Positions 1 to 5,691 of a stretch of DNA of 11,515 nucleotides are shown here, in pieces. The translations under genes and the position numbers were made by a program. Location: contig JAAZHP010000239.1 of the NCBI GenBank assembly GCA_012510625.1, positions 1 to 11,515 on the forward strand, in the 5' to 3' direction. The DNA is from Bacillota bacterium. GTDB lineage: Bacteria > Bacillota > Dethiobacteria > DTU022. Position 1 is the stretch's first letter, and the number at the start of each line of letters is the position of its first letter. The notes beneath the pieces were generated by a model. It had not been told where the DNA came from, ran no database searches, and saw only the letters and a list, made by a program, of their open reading frames with translations.

Positions 1-449
1 ACATAAGATACATTATCGGAAGTTATTTTTTTTTAATTAATAAGGTTAGCGCGATATTTCCCTTTCGTTTCCGGCCTTGCCGGTCATGCATAAAAGTCCC
101 CCATTATGGCCATGAATGCCTTCTACTATGCTTGTCCTGTAATTAGTGATTTTTCAGTCATGATTTATGCTTGTATGAGAGGGGCATGCCTCGCCCGCTG
201 TTCAGTGGAGTTGCTATTTCTTTTTAATCCTTTATCTGTTTACTTTGACTTTACGGGCTTGGGCGGCTCATGAGCCGCCCCTACAAACTAGACCGTAATA
301 TGAGTCAGTAAAATTTATTTTTAATTTAAAAATGGGGCAATCCTTTTAATGGACAGCCTCGAATCGATGGCCAGCTTAAAAATTACAAAAAAGTATATGG
401 ATAATTATGGTTTTTCACAGGGCAATTTCTAAGCACAAGATTTTTTTAG
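1..449. other. Gene-free AT-rich region
   Basis: No open frame with a believable start and ribosome binding site was found on either strand. The stretch is AT-rich, unlike the GC-rich genes that follow. It holds one clear structured element, the 20-bp palindrome at 261-280, listed separately. A 9-mer, TATGCTTGT, occurs twice (about 127 and 166), which may be chance. No tRNA-like or rRNA-like sequence was seen. It may be the downstream region of a gene outside the window. Confidence 0.6.
261..287. repeat. 20-bp perfect palindrome with CCCTACAA flank
   Basis: Positions 261-280 form a perfect palindrome: the half-site GGGCGGCTCA is followed directly by its reverse complement. The right flank reads CTACAA. 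No T-run follows the stem on either strand, so it does not look like an intrinsic terminator. The form, a GC-rich inverted repeat bordered by a CCCTAC motif, resembles short dispersed palindromic elements found between genes in many bacteria. A partial relative, sharing only the flank and a GC-rich arm, may lie at 4275-4297. Confidence 0.55.
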
Positions 450-647
450 TTAAATTTGATTCTTATCCTCTTCCCACTCTTCCCAGAAAGGGGGATAGGG
501 ATGGCGCAGCGGCGGAATTAGGCCATCTACTCCCTCATCCCGCTTTTCTTCATCTTGATCCTCCCCCATATCTTCTTCAATAGGCTGGAAGTGCTCCAGG
601 GGCGGCTGATTTAACTTTTTTTTGTCCCGGAATACTTTTTTCTTCAT
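450..647 (-). CDS. Small acidic protein of unknown function (65 aa)
   Basis: I do not recognise this protein. It is very hydrophilic: a lysine/arginine-rich N-terminus (residues 1-12) is followed by a long acidic stretch (about 20-42, with runs of E and D), then a proline- and aromatic-rich segment ending in an acidic WEEWEED motif. It has no signal peptide, membrane segment or cysteine pair. The ATG at 645-647 is preceded by GAGGA with only 3 nt spacing, a usable but tight ribosome binding site. It is divergent from lexA, so the two share a 128-bp upstream region and could be co-regulated by LexA, as some SOS genes are. A TTGACC hexamer (711-716, minus) could be its -35, but no good -10 follows. 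The low-complexity composition makes a spurious ORF possible. Confidence 0.5.
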   Translation of the reverse strand: MKKKVFRDKKKLNQPPLEHFQPIEEDMGEDQDEEKRDEGVDGLIPPLRHPYPPFWEEWEEDKNQI

Positions 648-734
648 TCTTCCTCGCCACCTCGTGCAATTAATTTTGAACTAGTCTATCTACTCTCTAA
701 AAGTTCATACGGTCAATAAAAGGCCGAATAACCG

Positions 735-770
735 GATTATGGTATAATCAATTAAACGGCAAAAGAGGTG
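735..770 (+). promoter_or_regulatory. lexA promoter, overlapping dyad and RBS
   Basis: A perfect -10 hexamer, TATAAT, lies at 743-748 with an extended TGN element (TGG) just before it. No good -35 is present at 16-18 bp, which fits an extended -10 promoter. The -10 is embedded in an inverted repeat, GATTAT-GGT-ATAATC (735-749), with 6-bp perfect arms, a possible operator. The ribosome binding site GAGGTG (765-770) lies 5 nt before the lexA ATG. I found no canonical Gram-positive LexA box (CGAAC-N4-GTTCG) in the 128-bp divergent gap. Confidence 0.55.
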
Positions 771-775
771 TTGCC

Positions 776-1378
776 ATGAAGACCTTGACCCCGCAGCAGC
801 AAAGGGTTCTCGATTATATCTCTCGTGAAATAGAGGAACGGGGTTATCCCCCCTCGGTACGCGAAATCTGCGCGGCGCTCGGCTTCCGTTCCAGCTCCAC
901 GGCGCACCGCTACCTGGCTGCGCTGGAAGAAAAGGGCTACCTGGAGCGCGCAGCGGACAGGCCGCGGGCAATGCGTATTCTCGATTCTGCGGGCAGCAGG
1001 GTTCAGTGCCGCTATGTCCCCATTATAGGCAGGATCAGGGCAGGCAAGCCCCTGCTGGCCGAAGAGAACATGGAAGGATACTTCCCCCTCCCCGCCGAGT
1101 TTGCCGCCGGGGGGGAATATTTTATTCTGCGCGTGGAAGGCGAAAGCATGTCCGGCGCGGGAATTCACGACGGCGATTTCGTGATTGTGCGGCGGCAGCA
1201 AACGGTGGAAAACGGCGAGATCGCCGCTCTTTTGCTTGGCGAAGAGGCTACAGTAAAGCGCTTCTACCGGGAAAAGGATTATTTCCGGCTCCAGCCGGAA
1301 AATGAGCAGTTTGAACCCATCCTGACGCGGGAAGTTGAAGTGCTGGGCAAAGTCACCGGCCTCTTCCGGCGCATGTAA
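776..1378 (+). CDS. lexA: LexA SOS-response transcriptional repressor
   Basis: LexA represses DNA-damage genes and is inactivated by RecA-stimulated self-cleavage. The 200-residue length is normal for the family. Residues 1-65 form the winged helix-turn-helix (the typical LTPQQQRVLDYI opening, then the YPPSVREI and LGFRSSSTAHRYL helices). The C-terminal S24 peptidase domain has the Ala89-Gly90 cleavage bond within GRIRAGKP, the catalytic Ser124 in GESMSG and the catalytic Lys161 in ATVKRFY. All expected catalytic elements are intact, so it should be active. The ATG start has a good ribosome binding site (GAGGTG) and an extended -10 promoter. The gene is transcribed alone, divergent from the small acidic ORF and convergent with hflX-ynbB, which matches the lexA neighbourhood I associate with some Clostridia. 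The identification is secure; the LexA operator is not evident. Confidence 0.97.
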   Translation: MKTLTPQQQRVLDYISREIEERGYPPSVREICAALGFRSSSTAHRYLAALEEKGYLERAADRPRAMRILDSAGSRVQCRYVPIIGRIRAGKPLLAEENMEGYFPLPAEFAAGGEYFILRVEGESMSGAGIHDGDFVIVRRQQTVENGEIAALLLGEEATVKRFYREKDYFRLQPENEQFEPILTREVEVLGKVTGLFRRM

Positions 1379-1381
1379 GCA

Positions 1382-1468
1382 GGAAGTCAGAGGTCTGAGG
1401 TCAGAAGTCGAAAAACATATCTGCCGGCTTGCCTTTTTCCGACTTCCGGCCTCTGACCTCCGACCTCT
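1382..1468. repeat. Opposed heptad-repeat arrays forming a hairpin between lexA and ynbB
   Basis: The left array (1382-1409) has four tandem 7-mers of form NGARGTC. The right array (1441-1468) has four units of the same family on the opposite strand. Read against each other they pair at 22 of 28 positions around a 31-nt loop, giving a long imperfect hairpin between two convergent genes. The left array begins 3 bp after the lexA stop codon, and the right array overlaps the ynbB stop codon (1467-1469). The hairpin might act as a bidirectional terminator; A- and T-runs (1411-1415, 1434-1438) lie in the loop rather than outside the stem, so this is not a classic one. A third array of the same family lies at 4321-4348. 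Confidence 0.8.
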
Positions 1469-2726
1469 AATCAAACAGGGCCTTGGCGGCGGCGCAGGTG
1501 GCCCAGATAGCGTGAGACAGGGTCAATCCTCCCTGCATGAAGACGGCGTAAGGCTCGCGCAGAGGCCCGTCGGCGGTTAGCTCACTTGTTGCTCCCTGGT
1601 AGAAGGTCCCCGCGGCCATGACCACGGGGTCTTCGTAGCCCGGCAGCGGGCCCGGTTCCAATGTAAGAAATGATTCCACTGGTGAAGCTTCCTGGATCGC
1701 CTGGCAGAAGCGGAGCATCCTTTCAGCGCTTCTCAGGATGATTAGCTGGACGATATCGCCTCGCTCCTCATTCCAGCGGGGCCTTACTTCATAACCCATT
1801 TCCTCAAAGAGAGCTGCAGCAAAAACCGCGTTCTTCATGGCATTTCCTACGAGGGCCGGGGCCATGAAAAGGCCCTGGAAGAGGCTGCGCTTTCCCGAAA
1901 AGGCGCCCAACTTATCATAGAGACCGGGCGCAGTCAACCGCGCGGCAACCCGGCGGACAAGATCGCGCCGGCCGGCAACATATCCGCCGCTTGTGGCCAA
2001 CCCCCCGCCCGGATTCTTAATCATGGAACCGGCAATGAGGTCGGCGCCGGCCTCTAGCGGCTCCTCTCTCCCGGTAAATTCACCGTAGCAATTGTCCACC
2101 ACAATCCAGGTATCGGGATAGCGCCGGCGCACATCCATAACCAGCTCGCCAATCTGGGCGGAGGTTAAAGAGGAACGCCTGACGTCATATCCGGCCGAGC
2201 GCTGGAGATAAACCACGCGGGGATTCAGGCCCGGCTCCAGGGCCTCCAGGTCAGGAGAGCCGTCTGCGCGGAGTGCTGCATAGTGGTGGCGGATCCCCCA
2301 TTCAGCCAGCGTCCCCGTCTCCTTGCCGCGGCTGCCGATTACTGCCTGCATGGTGTCATAGGGCGGCCCCGTCAGGCAGAGCAGCAGTTCGCCCGGGCGG
2401 AACAGCCCGGAGAGGGTTAGCGCCAGCGCATGGGTGCCCGATACAATCTGCGGGCGGACCAGGGCCGCCTCCCCCCCGAAAATTTGGGCGCAAGCCCGCT
2501 CCAGCTTCTCGCGGCCGCTGTCCCCGTAGCCGTAGCCGCTGCTGTCCAGGAAATCCGTCTCCCCGATCTTCTGCTCCTGGAGCGCCTCCAGAACGCGGCG
2601 CTGGTTGTGAAAAACCACGCTGTCGATCTCGTCCCAGGCTTGTTTCACTCTCTGCAGCGACTGCAGAACCAGGCTCTTCAGCTTTCCGGGCATATCTAAA
2701 TCTTGTATCCAGCTGTGTTCAGGCAT
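1467..2726 (-). CDS. ynbB: YnbB-type PLP-dependent enzyme (methionine gamma-lyase / aluminium-resistance family)
   Basis: This is a fold-type I, cysteine/methionine-metabolism-like PLP enzyme, commonly annotated as aluminium resistance protein or methionine gamma-lyase family protein. The true substrate is not established for the family. Using the start at 2726 (419 aa, normal length), the SGTHA cofactor-phosphate motif is at 96-100, the PLP-pyridine aspartate D211 lies in VVDNCYGEF, and the Schiff-base lysine K237 is in GSMIKNPGG. A longer frame opens at 2837, but the added 37 residues lie inside hflX and look unlike protein. The ATG at 2726 has a strong GGAGG 6 nt upstream and overlaps the hflX stop by 8 bp, which implies translational coupling. 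The stop codon falls inside a heptad repeat array. The hflX-ynbB order matches B. subtilis ynbA-ynbB. Confidence 0.9.
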   Translation of the reverse strand: MPEHSWIQDLDMPGKLKSLVLQSLQRVKQAWDEIDSVVFHNQRRVLEALQEQKIGETDFLDSSGYGYGDSGREKLERACAQIFGGEAALVRPQIVSGTHALALTLSGLFRPGELLLCLTGPPYDTMQAVIGSRGKETGTLAEWGIRHHYAALRADGSPDLEALEPGLNPRVVYLQRSAGYDVRRSSLTSAQIGELVMDVRRRYPDTWIVVDNCYGEFTGREEPLEAGADLIAGSMIKNPGGGLATSGGYVAGRRDLVRRVAARLTAPGLYDKLGAFSGKRSLFQGLFMAPALVGNAMKNAVFAAALFEEMGYEVRPRWNEERGDIVQLIILRSAERMLRFCQAIQEASPVESFLTLEPGPLPGYEDPVVMAAGTFYQGATSELTADGPLREPYAVFMQGGLTLSHAIWATCAAAKALFD

Positions 2727-4023
2727 CTCCCGCCTCCGCCCCTGCGGAGTGTTCCGGCGCGGTCTCCTGTTCCGGCAGATTGCTGTAAGGAGCCAGCTTT
2801 TTGGAAAGAGATGAATCCACCAGCGCTTCCAGCTCAATGCAATTGGAGCGGTAGCGCACCCGGATGATATTCCCCCGGCGCCGGATCTGTTCCAGGAGGG
2901 CGCCCTGCCGGTAAGGCAGGTATACTCTTACCCTTTCGTTTTGATGATCGATAATCCGGGCCAGCGCTCCTTTCAGAGCAATCAGGTCATGGCCATGCTT
3001 CGCTGAGACAAAGCAGGCCTCCGGGTATTCGCGCTCCAGGAATGAACGCTCTTCAAAGCTCTCCAGCAGGTCTATCTTGTTGAAAACAAGAAGCTCCCGC
3101 CGCTCAAACCCGGGATCCAGGCGCGAAAGATGGCGCCGCACGATCTCAATCTGTTCCGCATACTGCTGGTGGTTGATATCGACTACGTGAATCAGGATGT
3201 CGGCGGCAGCGATTTCCTCCAGGGTGGCCTGGAAAGCGGTCAGCAGTTGCTTGGGCAGGTGCCGGATAAAGCCCACCGTATCCGCAAATAGGATCACCCG
3301 GCCGTCTTCCAGGCGTCCCCGCCTGACCGCCGGATCAAGGGTGGCAAAAAGTTTGTCTTCAATGTATAGAACTGCGCCGGTGAGAGCATTGACCAGGGTT
3401 GACTTGCCGGCATTGGTGTAGCCCACCAGCCCGGCAACAGGCAAGCGGTTCCGGCGCCGCTGCCGCCGGTGAAGGGACCGGTGACGGCGCAGGCCGCTTA
3501 TTTCGCGCTGCAGGTCGCCGATGCGCCGCCTGATGGTGCGGCGGTCAACTTCAAGCTGTGTCTCCCCGGGGCCGCGCGTGCCGATGCCCCCTCCGAGCCG
3601 CGAAAGCTGGCCGCCCAGCCCGGTCAGCCGCGGCAGCATGTATTGCAGCTGGGCCAGCTCCACCTGCAGCTTCCCTTCCCGGGAGCGGGCCCGCCGGGCA
3701 AATATATCGAGGATCAGGGCGGTGCGGTCCACGGTCTTAACCCCGAGAATCCGGTCCAGGTTGCGCACCTGCGAGGGCGAAAGCTCGGTGTCAAATATCA
3801 CCAGGTCCGCGCCCTTTTCAGCCGCCGCTTCCGCCAGCTCGTGCGCCTTTCCCTTGCCGATATAGTAAGCGGGATCCGGGGCTTCGCGGCGCTGCACCAT
3901 CGTCGATACGACAGCGGCGCCTGCTGTCTTCGCCAGGAGCGCCAGTTCCTCCATCCCGGCGCTAAATTCGGGCCCCCCTTCCGCTCTCTCCAATCCAACC
4001 AGGATCGCTTTTTCCGCAGTCAG
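2719..4023 (-). CDS. hflX: HflX ribosome-associated GTPase
   Basis: HflX binds the 50S ribosomal subunit and splits stalled ribosomes, for example under heat or antibiotic stress. With the usual codon at 3993 (TTG) as residue 1, the protein shows the N-terminal HflX domain, the glycine-rich linker GGGIGTRGPGETQLEVDRR (134-152), and GTPase motifs G1 GYTNAGKST (191-199), G3 DTVG (238-241), G4 NKID (305-308) and G5 SAK (330-332). The conserved family opening AILVGLE lies in the same frame across the TTG, so translation must begin upstream of it. An in-frame stop (4033-4035) leaves only about 14 codons, with no ATG, GTG or TTG among them. CTG at 4023 is the best start, with GGAGGG 12 nt upstream, giving 434 aa. 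The alternative is a sequencing or assembly indel. The gene is first in an operon with ynbB. Confidence 0.93.
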   Translation of the reverse strand: MTAEKAILVGLERAEGGPEFSAGMEELALLAKTAGAAVVSTMVQRREAPDPAYYIGKGKAHELAEAAAEKGADLVIFDTELSPSQVRNLDRILGVKTVDRTALILDIFARRARSREGKLQVELAQLQYMLPRLTGLGGQLSRLGGGIGTRGPGETQLEVDRRTIRRRIGDLQREISGLRRHRSLHRRQRRRNRLPVAGLVGYTNAGKSTLVNALTGAVLYIEDKLFATLDPAVRRGRLEDGRVILFADTVGFIRHLPKQLLTAFQATLEEIAAADILIHVVDINHQQYAEQIEIVRRHLSRLDPGFERRELLVFNKIDLLESFEERSFLEREYPEACFVSAKHGHDLIALKGALARIIDHQNERVRVYLPYRQGALLEQIRRRGNIIRVRYRSNCIELEALVDSSLSKKLAPYSNLPEQETAPEHSAGAEAGDA

Positions 4024-4059
4024 TTTATTGGCTCACCCTCCGGAGTATTTATTATTTAT

Positions 4060-4088
4060 ATCTTATCACAGCACAGGAGACGTTTAAA
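4060..4088 (-). promoter_or_regulatory. Putative hflX-ynbB promoter (sigma-A type)
   Basis: Read on the minus strand, TTTAAA (4083-4088, 4/6 match to -35) is followed after exactly 17 bp by TAAGAT (4060-4065). A TGA just upstream of the -10 gives an extended -10. It lies about 37 bp before the proposed CTG start, and a GGAGGG ribosome binding site sits between (4036-4041). It supports hflX-ynbB as a separate transcription unit from the upstream HDAC gene. Confidence 0.5.
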
Positions 4089-4130
4089 GATGTCCGTGGA
4101 GGTTGCAACCGGGAGTAAATATTTTAAAAT

Positions 4131-4160
4131 CCCCCCCGGCCCCCCTTTTTCAAAGGGGGG
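4131..4160. repeat. C/G-run hairpin element
   Basis: A run of seven C (4131-4137) is followed by a perfect hairpin: CCCCCCTTT (4140-4148), loop TTC, AAAGGGGGG (4152-4160). It resembles a widespread family of short intergenic elements with C-run, T-run, A-run, G-run arms. On the minus strand it lies downstream of the HDAC gene and could halt transcription, although only a short TTTT follows, seven G residues later, so terminator function is weakly supported. Confidence 0.6.
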
Positions 4161-4258
4161 AGCTAATTGCATCCCCAGTAAGGATGAAATCATGCCTACA
4201 GAATGCCCCCAGAATTGATTTTAGGGTGGCTCATTGCATCCCCAGTAAAGATGAAATC
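4161..4258. repeat. Two-copy 31-bp repeat with 36-bp gap (CRISPR-like relic?)
   Basis: Copy 1 (4161-4191) and copy 2 (4228-4258) match at 28 of 31 positions. Both contain the core ATTGCATCCCCAGTAA, then G or A, then GATGAAATC. The 36-bp gap (4192-4227) is unrelated to the repeat. Copy 1 has a 5-bp internal palindrome, CATCC/GGATG; copy 2 has lost one pair. A 31/36 unit with a small stem and a GATGAAATC end is CRISPR-like in form. There are only two copies, no cas genes are in the window, and a dispersed repeat duplicated in place is the main alternative. A weak third match may lie at 4102-4131. Confidence 0.6.
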
Positions 4259-4274
4259 CCGTATCGTGCAGGTT

Positions 4275-4297
4275 GGTTGAGAATCCCGACCCTACAA
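4275..4297. repeat. Possible half-copy of the CCCTACAA palindrome family
   Basis: The stretch contains GGTTGAGAATCCCGACC followed by CTACAA. It shares the CCCTACAA end and a GC-rich arm with the palindrome at 261-287, but lacks the second arm. It would be a decayed or partial copy. The similarity is short, so this is tentative. Confidence 0.3.
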
Positions 4298-4308
4298 GGG
4301 CAGTTATG

Positions 4309-5691
4309 TTAGTCTCCTCCGATTTCCGGCCTCTGACCTCCGACTTCCAGTTCGTCATCGCTGCTGCAATCAAAGCAAAAATATTCATCGGCGGCGCGGT
4401 CCTGCAGGTAGATATAATCATAATTCCCCAGGGCCCTCTCAATGGAATCGCGGTAAGCTGTGCGGGCTTCTTCCCGGCAGTTTTCGCAGCTGTAAAGGGA
4501 GATGCTGAAACAGAGCACCCGGTATCTTTCTCCCCCGGCATGCATGGCTGCGGAGTCGATCACCCGGTAAGAGCCGCATCTTTTACAAAGGCGCTGCCTG
4601 ATCTCCTGATTCTCGCTGATATTGTCCGTATCGTAGTAGATCCGACGCTGAGCGCTGAAAAAGTCGCCATGCTTTTTCATCTGGGCGGCCTGCTCTTCTT
4701 CGCGTCGGCGGAAGTTCTCCAGCTGCAAAACCGCAATCTTTTTCAGCCGCTCCATGTTGCCGGGAGCTTCCCGGAAGGCGCTGCGATCGAAGTCCGGCTC
4801 GCGCAGGTTGGAGCTGTCGATTCCGGCCATGGCCATGATCAAAGCCAGGTTGATATAGGGAAGCGCGCTTTCCACGGAATAGCCCCCTTCAAGGACGGCA
4901 ATATGAGGCGCAAGCCTGCGGTTCAGCTCGGCGTATCCGCCGGCGGTAAAGAGCATATTGGCCAGCGGGTCGCTGTAATGATTATCCTGCCCCGCTGAGT
5001 TCACTACCAGTTCGGGTTTGAATTCCTCCAGCAGCGGCAGTATGAGCTTGTCTATGGTGTATAGGATCCCCTCGTCGGTGGTGTAGGGGGCCAGGGGTAT
5101 ATTTATCGTCGTCCCCCAGGCCGGCGGCCAGCCCAGCTCTTCAACAAATCCGCTGCCCGGGTACAGGGTCCGCCCGTCCTGGTGAAAGGAGATGAACAGA
5201 ACGTCGGGGTCGTGGTAGTAAATCTCCTGGGTCCCGTCGCCATGATGCACGTCCGTATCCACAATGGTGATCCGCCGCAGCCCGTATTTGCGCCGCAGGT
5301 ATTCAATCATGATTGCCTCGTTGTTGATATTGCAGAAGCCGCGGTTGCCATGAGCCACGGTCATGGCATGATGCCCCGGCGGCCGGATGATGGCAAAACC
5401 GTTTTTTATCTCGCCCTTCATGAAAGCATCGCCGATGACGATGGCCCCGCCGGCGGAGACAAGGTGAGCCTCGGTGGCGATCCTTTCTATGGAGGGAACG
5501 CAGAAATGGACGCGGGCGATATCCCGCGGCGAGGCCAGCTGCGGCTGGTATTCGCGGATCTGCGGCAGATCCATAATTCCCTCTTCAAAGATCTGGTCCC
5601 GCGTGTAGAGCAGCCTCTCCTCGCGCTCCGGATGCGACGGCGAGATGGCCCAGTCGAAAGCGGGGAAAAAGAGCAGCCCTGTCGGCTTCAT
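4309..5691 (-). CDS. HDAC/AcuC-family zinc deacetylase (amidohydrolase) with Cys-rich C-terminal extension
   Basis: This is a zinc-dependent deacetylase of the histone deacetylase fold (AcuC, acetylpolyamine amidohydrolase and relatives), which removes acetyl groups from lysine or small amines. The catalytic His pair is H107-H108 in RPPGHHA. The metal ligands are D147 and H149 in DTDVHHGDGTQ and D236 in SAGQDNH. The transition-state tyrosine is Y271 in LEGGY, so it should be active. Bacterial relatives are often 310-390 aa; this one is 460. After a charged, probably helical stretch (about 312-345), a tail carries CxxC pairs C369/C372, C402/C405 and C439/C442, suggesting a zinc ribbon. The last 12 or so codons are encoded by a heptad repeat (4321-4348). 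The ATG overlaps the hydantoinase stop as ATGA, implying translational coupling. The substrate is unknown. Confidence 0.88.
   Translation of the reverse strand: MKPTGLLFFPAFDWAISPSHPEREERLLYTRDQIFEEGIMDLPQIREYQPQLASPRDIARVHFCVPSIERIATEAHLVSAGGAIVIGDAFMKGEIKNGFAIIRPPGHHAMTVAHGNRGFCNINNEAIMIEYLRRKYGLRRITIVDTDVHHGDGTQEIYYHDPDVLFISFHQDGRTLYPGSGFVEELGWPPAWGTTINIPLAPYTTDEGILYTIDKLILPLLEEFKPELVVNSAGQDNHYSDPLANMLFTAGGYAELNRRLAPHIAVLEGGYSVESALPYINLALIMAMAGIDSSNLREPDFDRSAFREAPGNMERLKKIAVLQLENFRRREEEQAAQMKKHGDFFSAQRRIYYDTDNISENQEIRQRLCKRCGSYRVIDSAAMHAGGERYRVLCFSISLYSCENCREEARTAYRDSIERALGNYDYIYLQDRAADEYFCFDCSSDDELEVGGQRPEIGGD
4321..4348 (-). repeat. Heptad-repeat array inside the 3' end of the HDAC gene
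   Basis: Four 7-mers of the RGARRYC family run on the minus strand. With one flanking base, the segment 4320-4348 matches 1440-1468 at 26 of 29 positions. It lies within the coding sequence and supplies the C-terminal residues from about GluLeuGluVal onward, so it is both repeat and coding DNA. Confidence 0.8.

Noticed and set aside
71..83. Small CCGG-CCTTG-CCGG hairpin as a terminator
   Set aside because: The stem has only four base pairs, with no adjacent T-run.
678..706. GAAC and GTTC half-sites upstream of lexA as a LexA box
   Set aside because: The half-sites are 21 bp apart instead of the 4 bp required for the Gram-positive LexA box.
752..1474. 240-codon open frame antisense to lexA
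   Set aside because: It is a shadow of the lexA reading frame, with no ribosome binding site and no recognisable domain, while lexA is unmistakable.
2727..2837. Longer N-terminus for the YnbB-type protein starting at 2837
   Set aside because: The extra 37 residues overlap hflX coding sequence, have Trp/Arg-rich shadow composition, and the ATG at 2726 has a strong GGAGG site and gives the normal family length.
4273..4998. 241-codon open frame antisense to the HDAC gene
   Set aside because: It is a composition-driven shadow; the minus-strand frame has all HDAC catalytic motifs.
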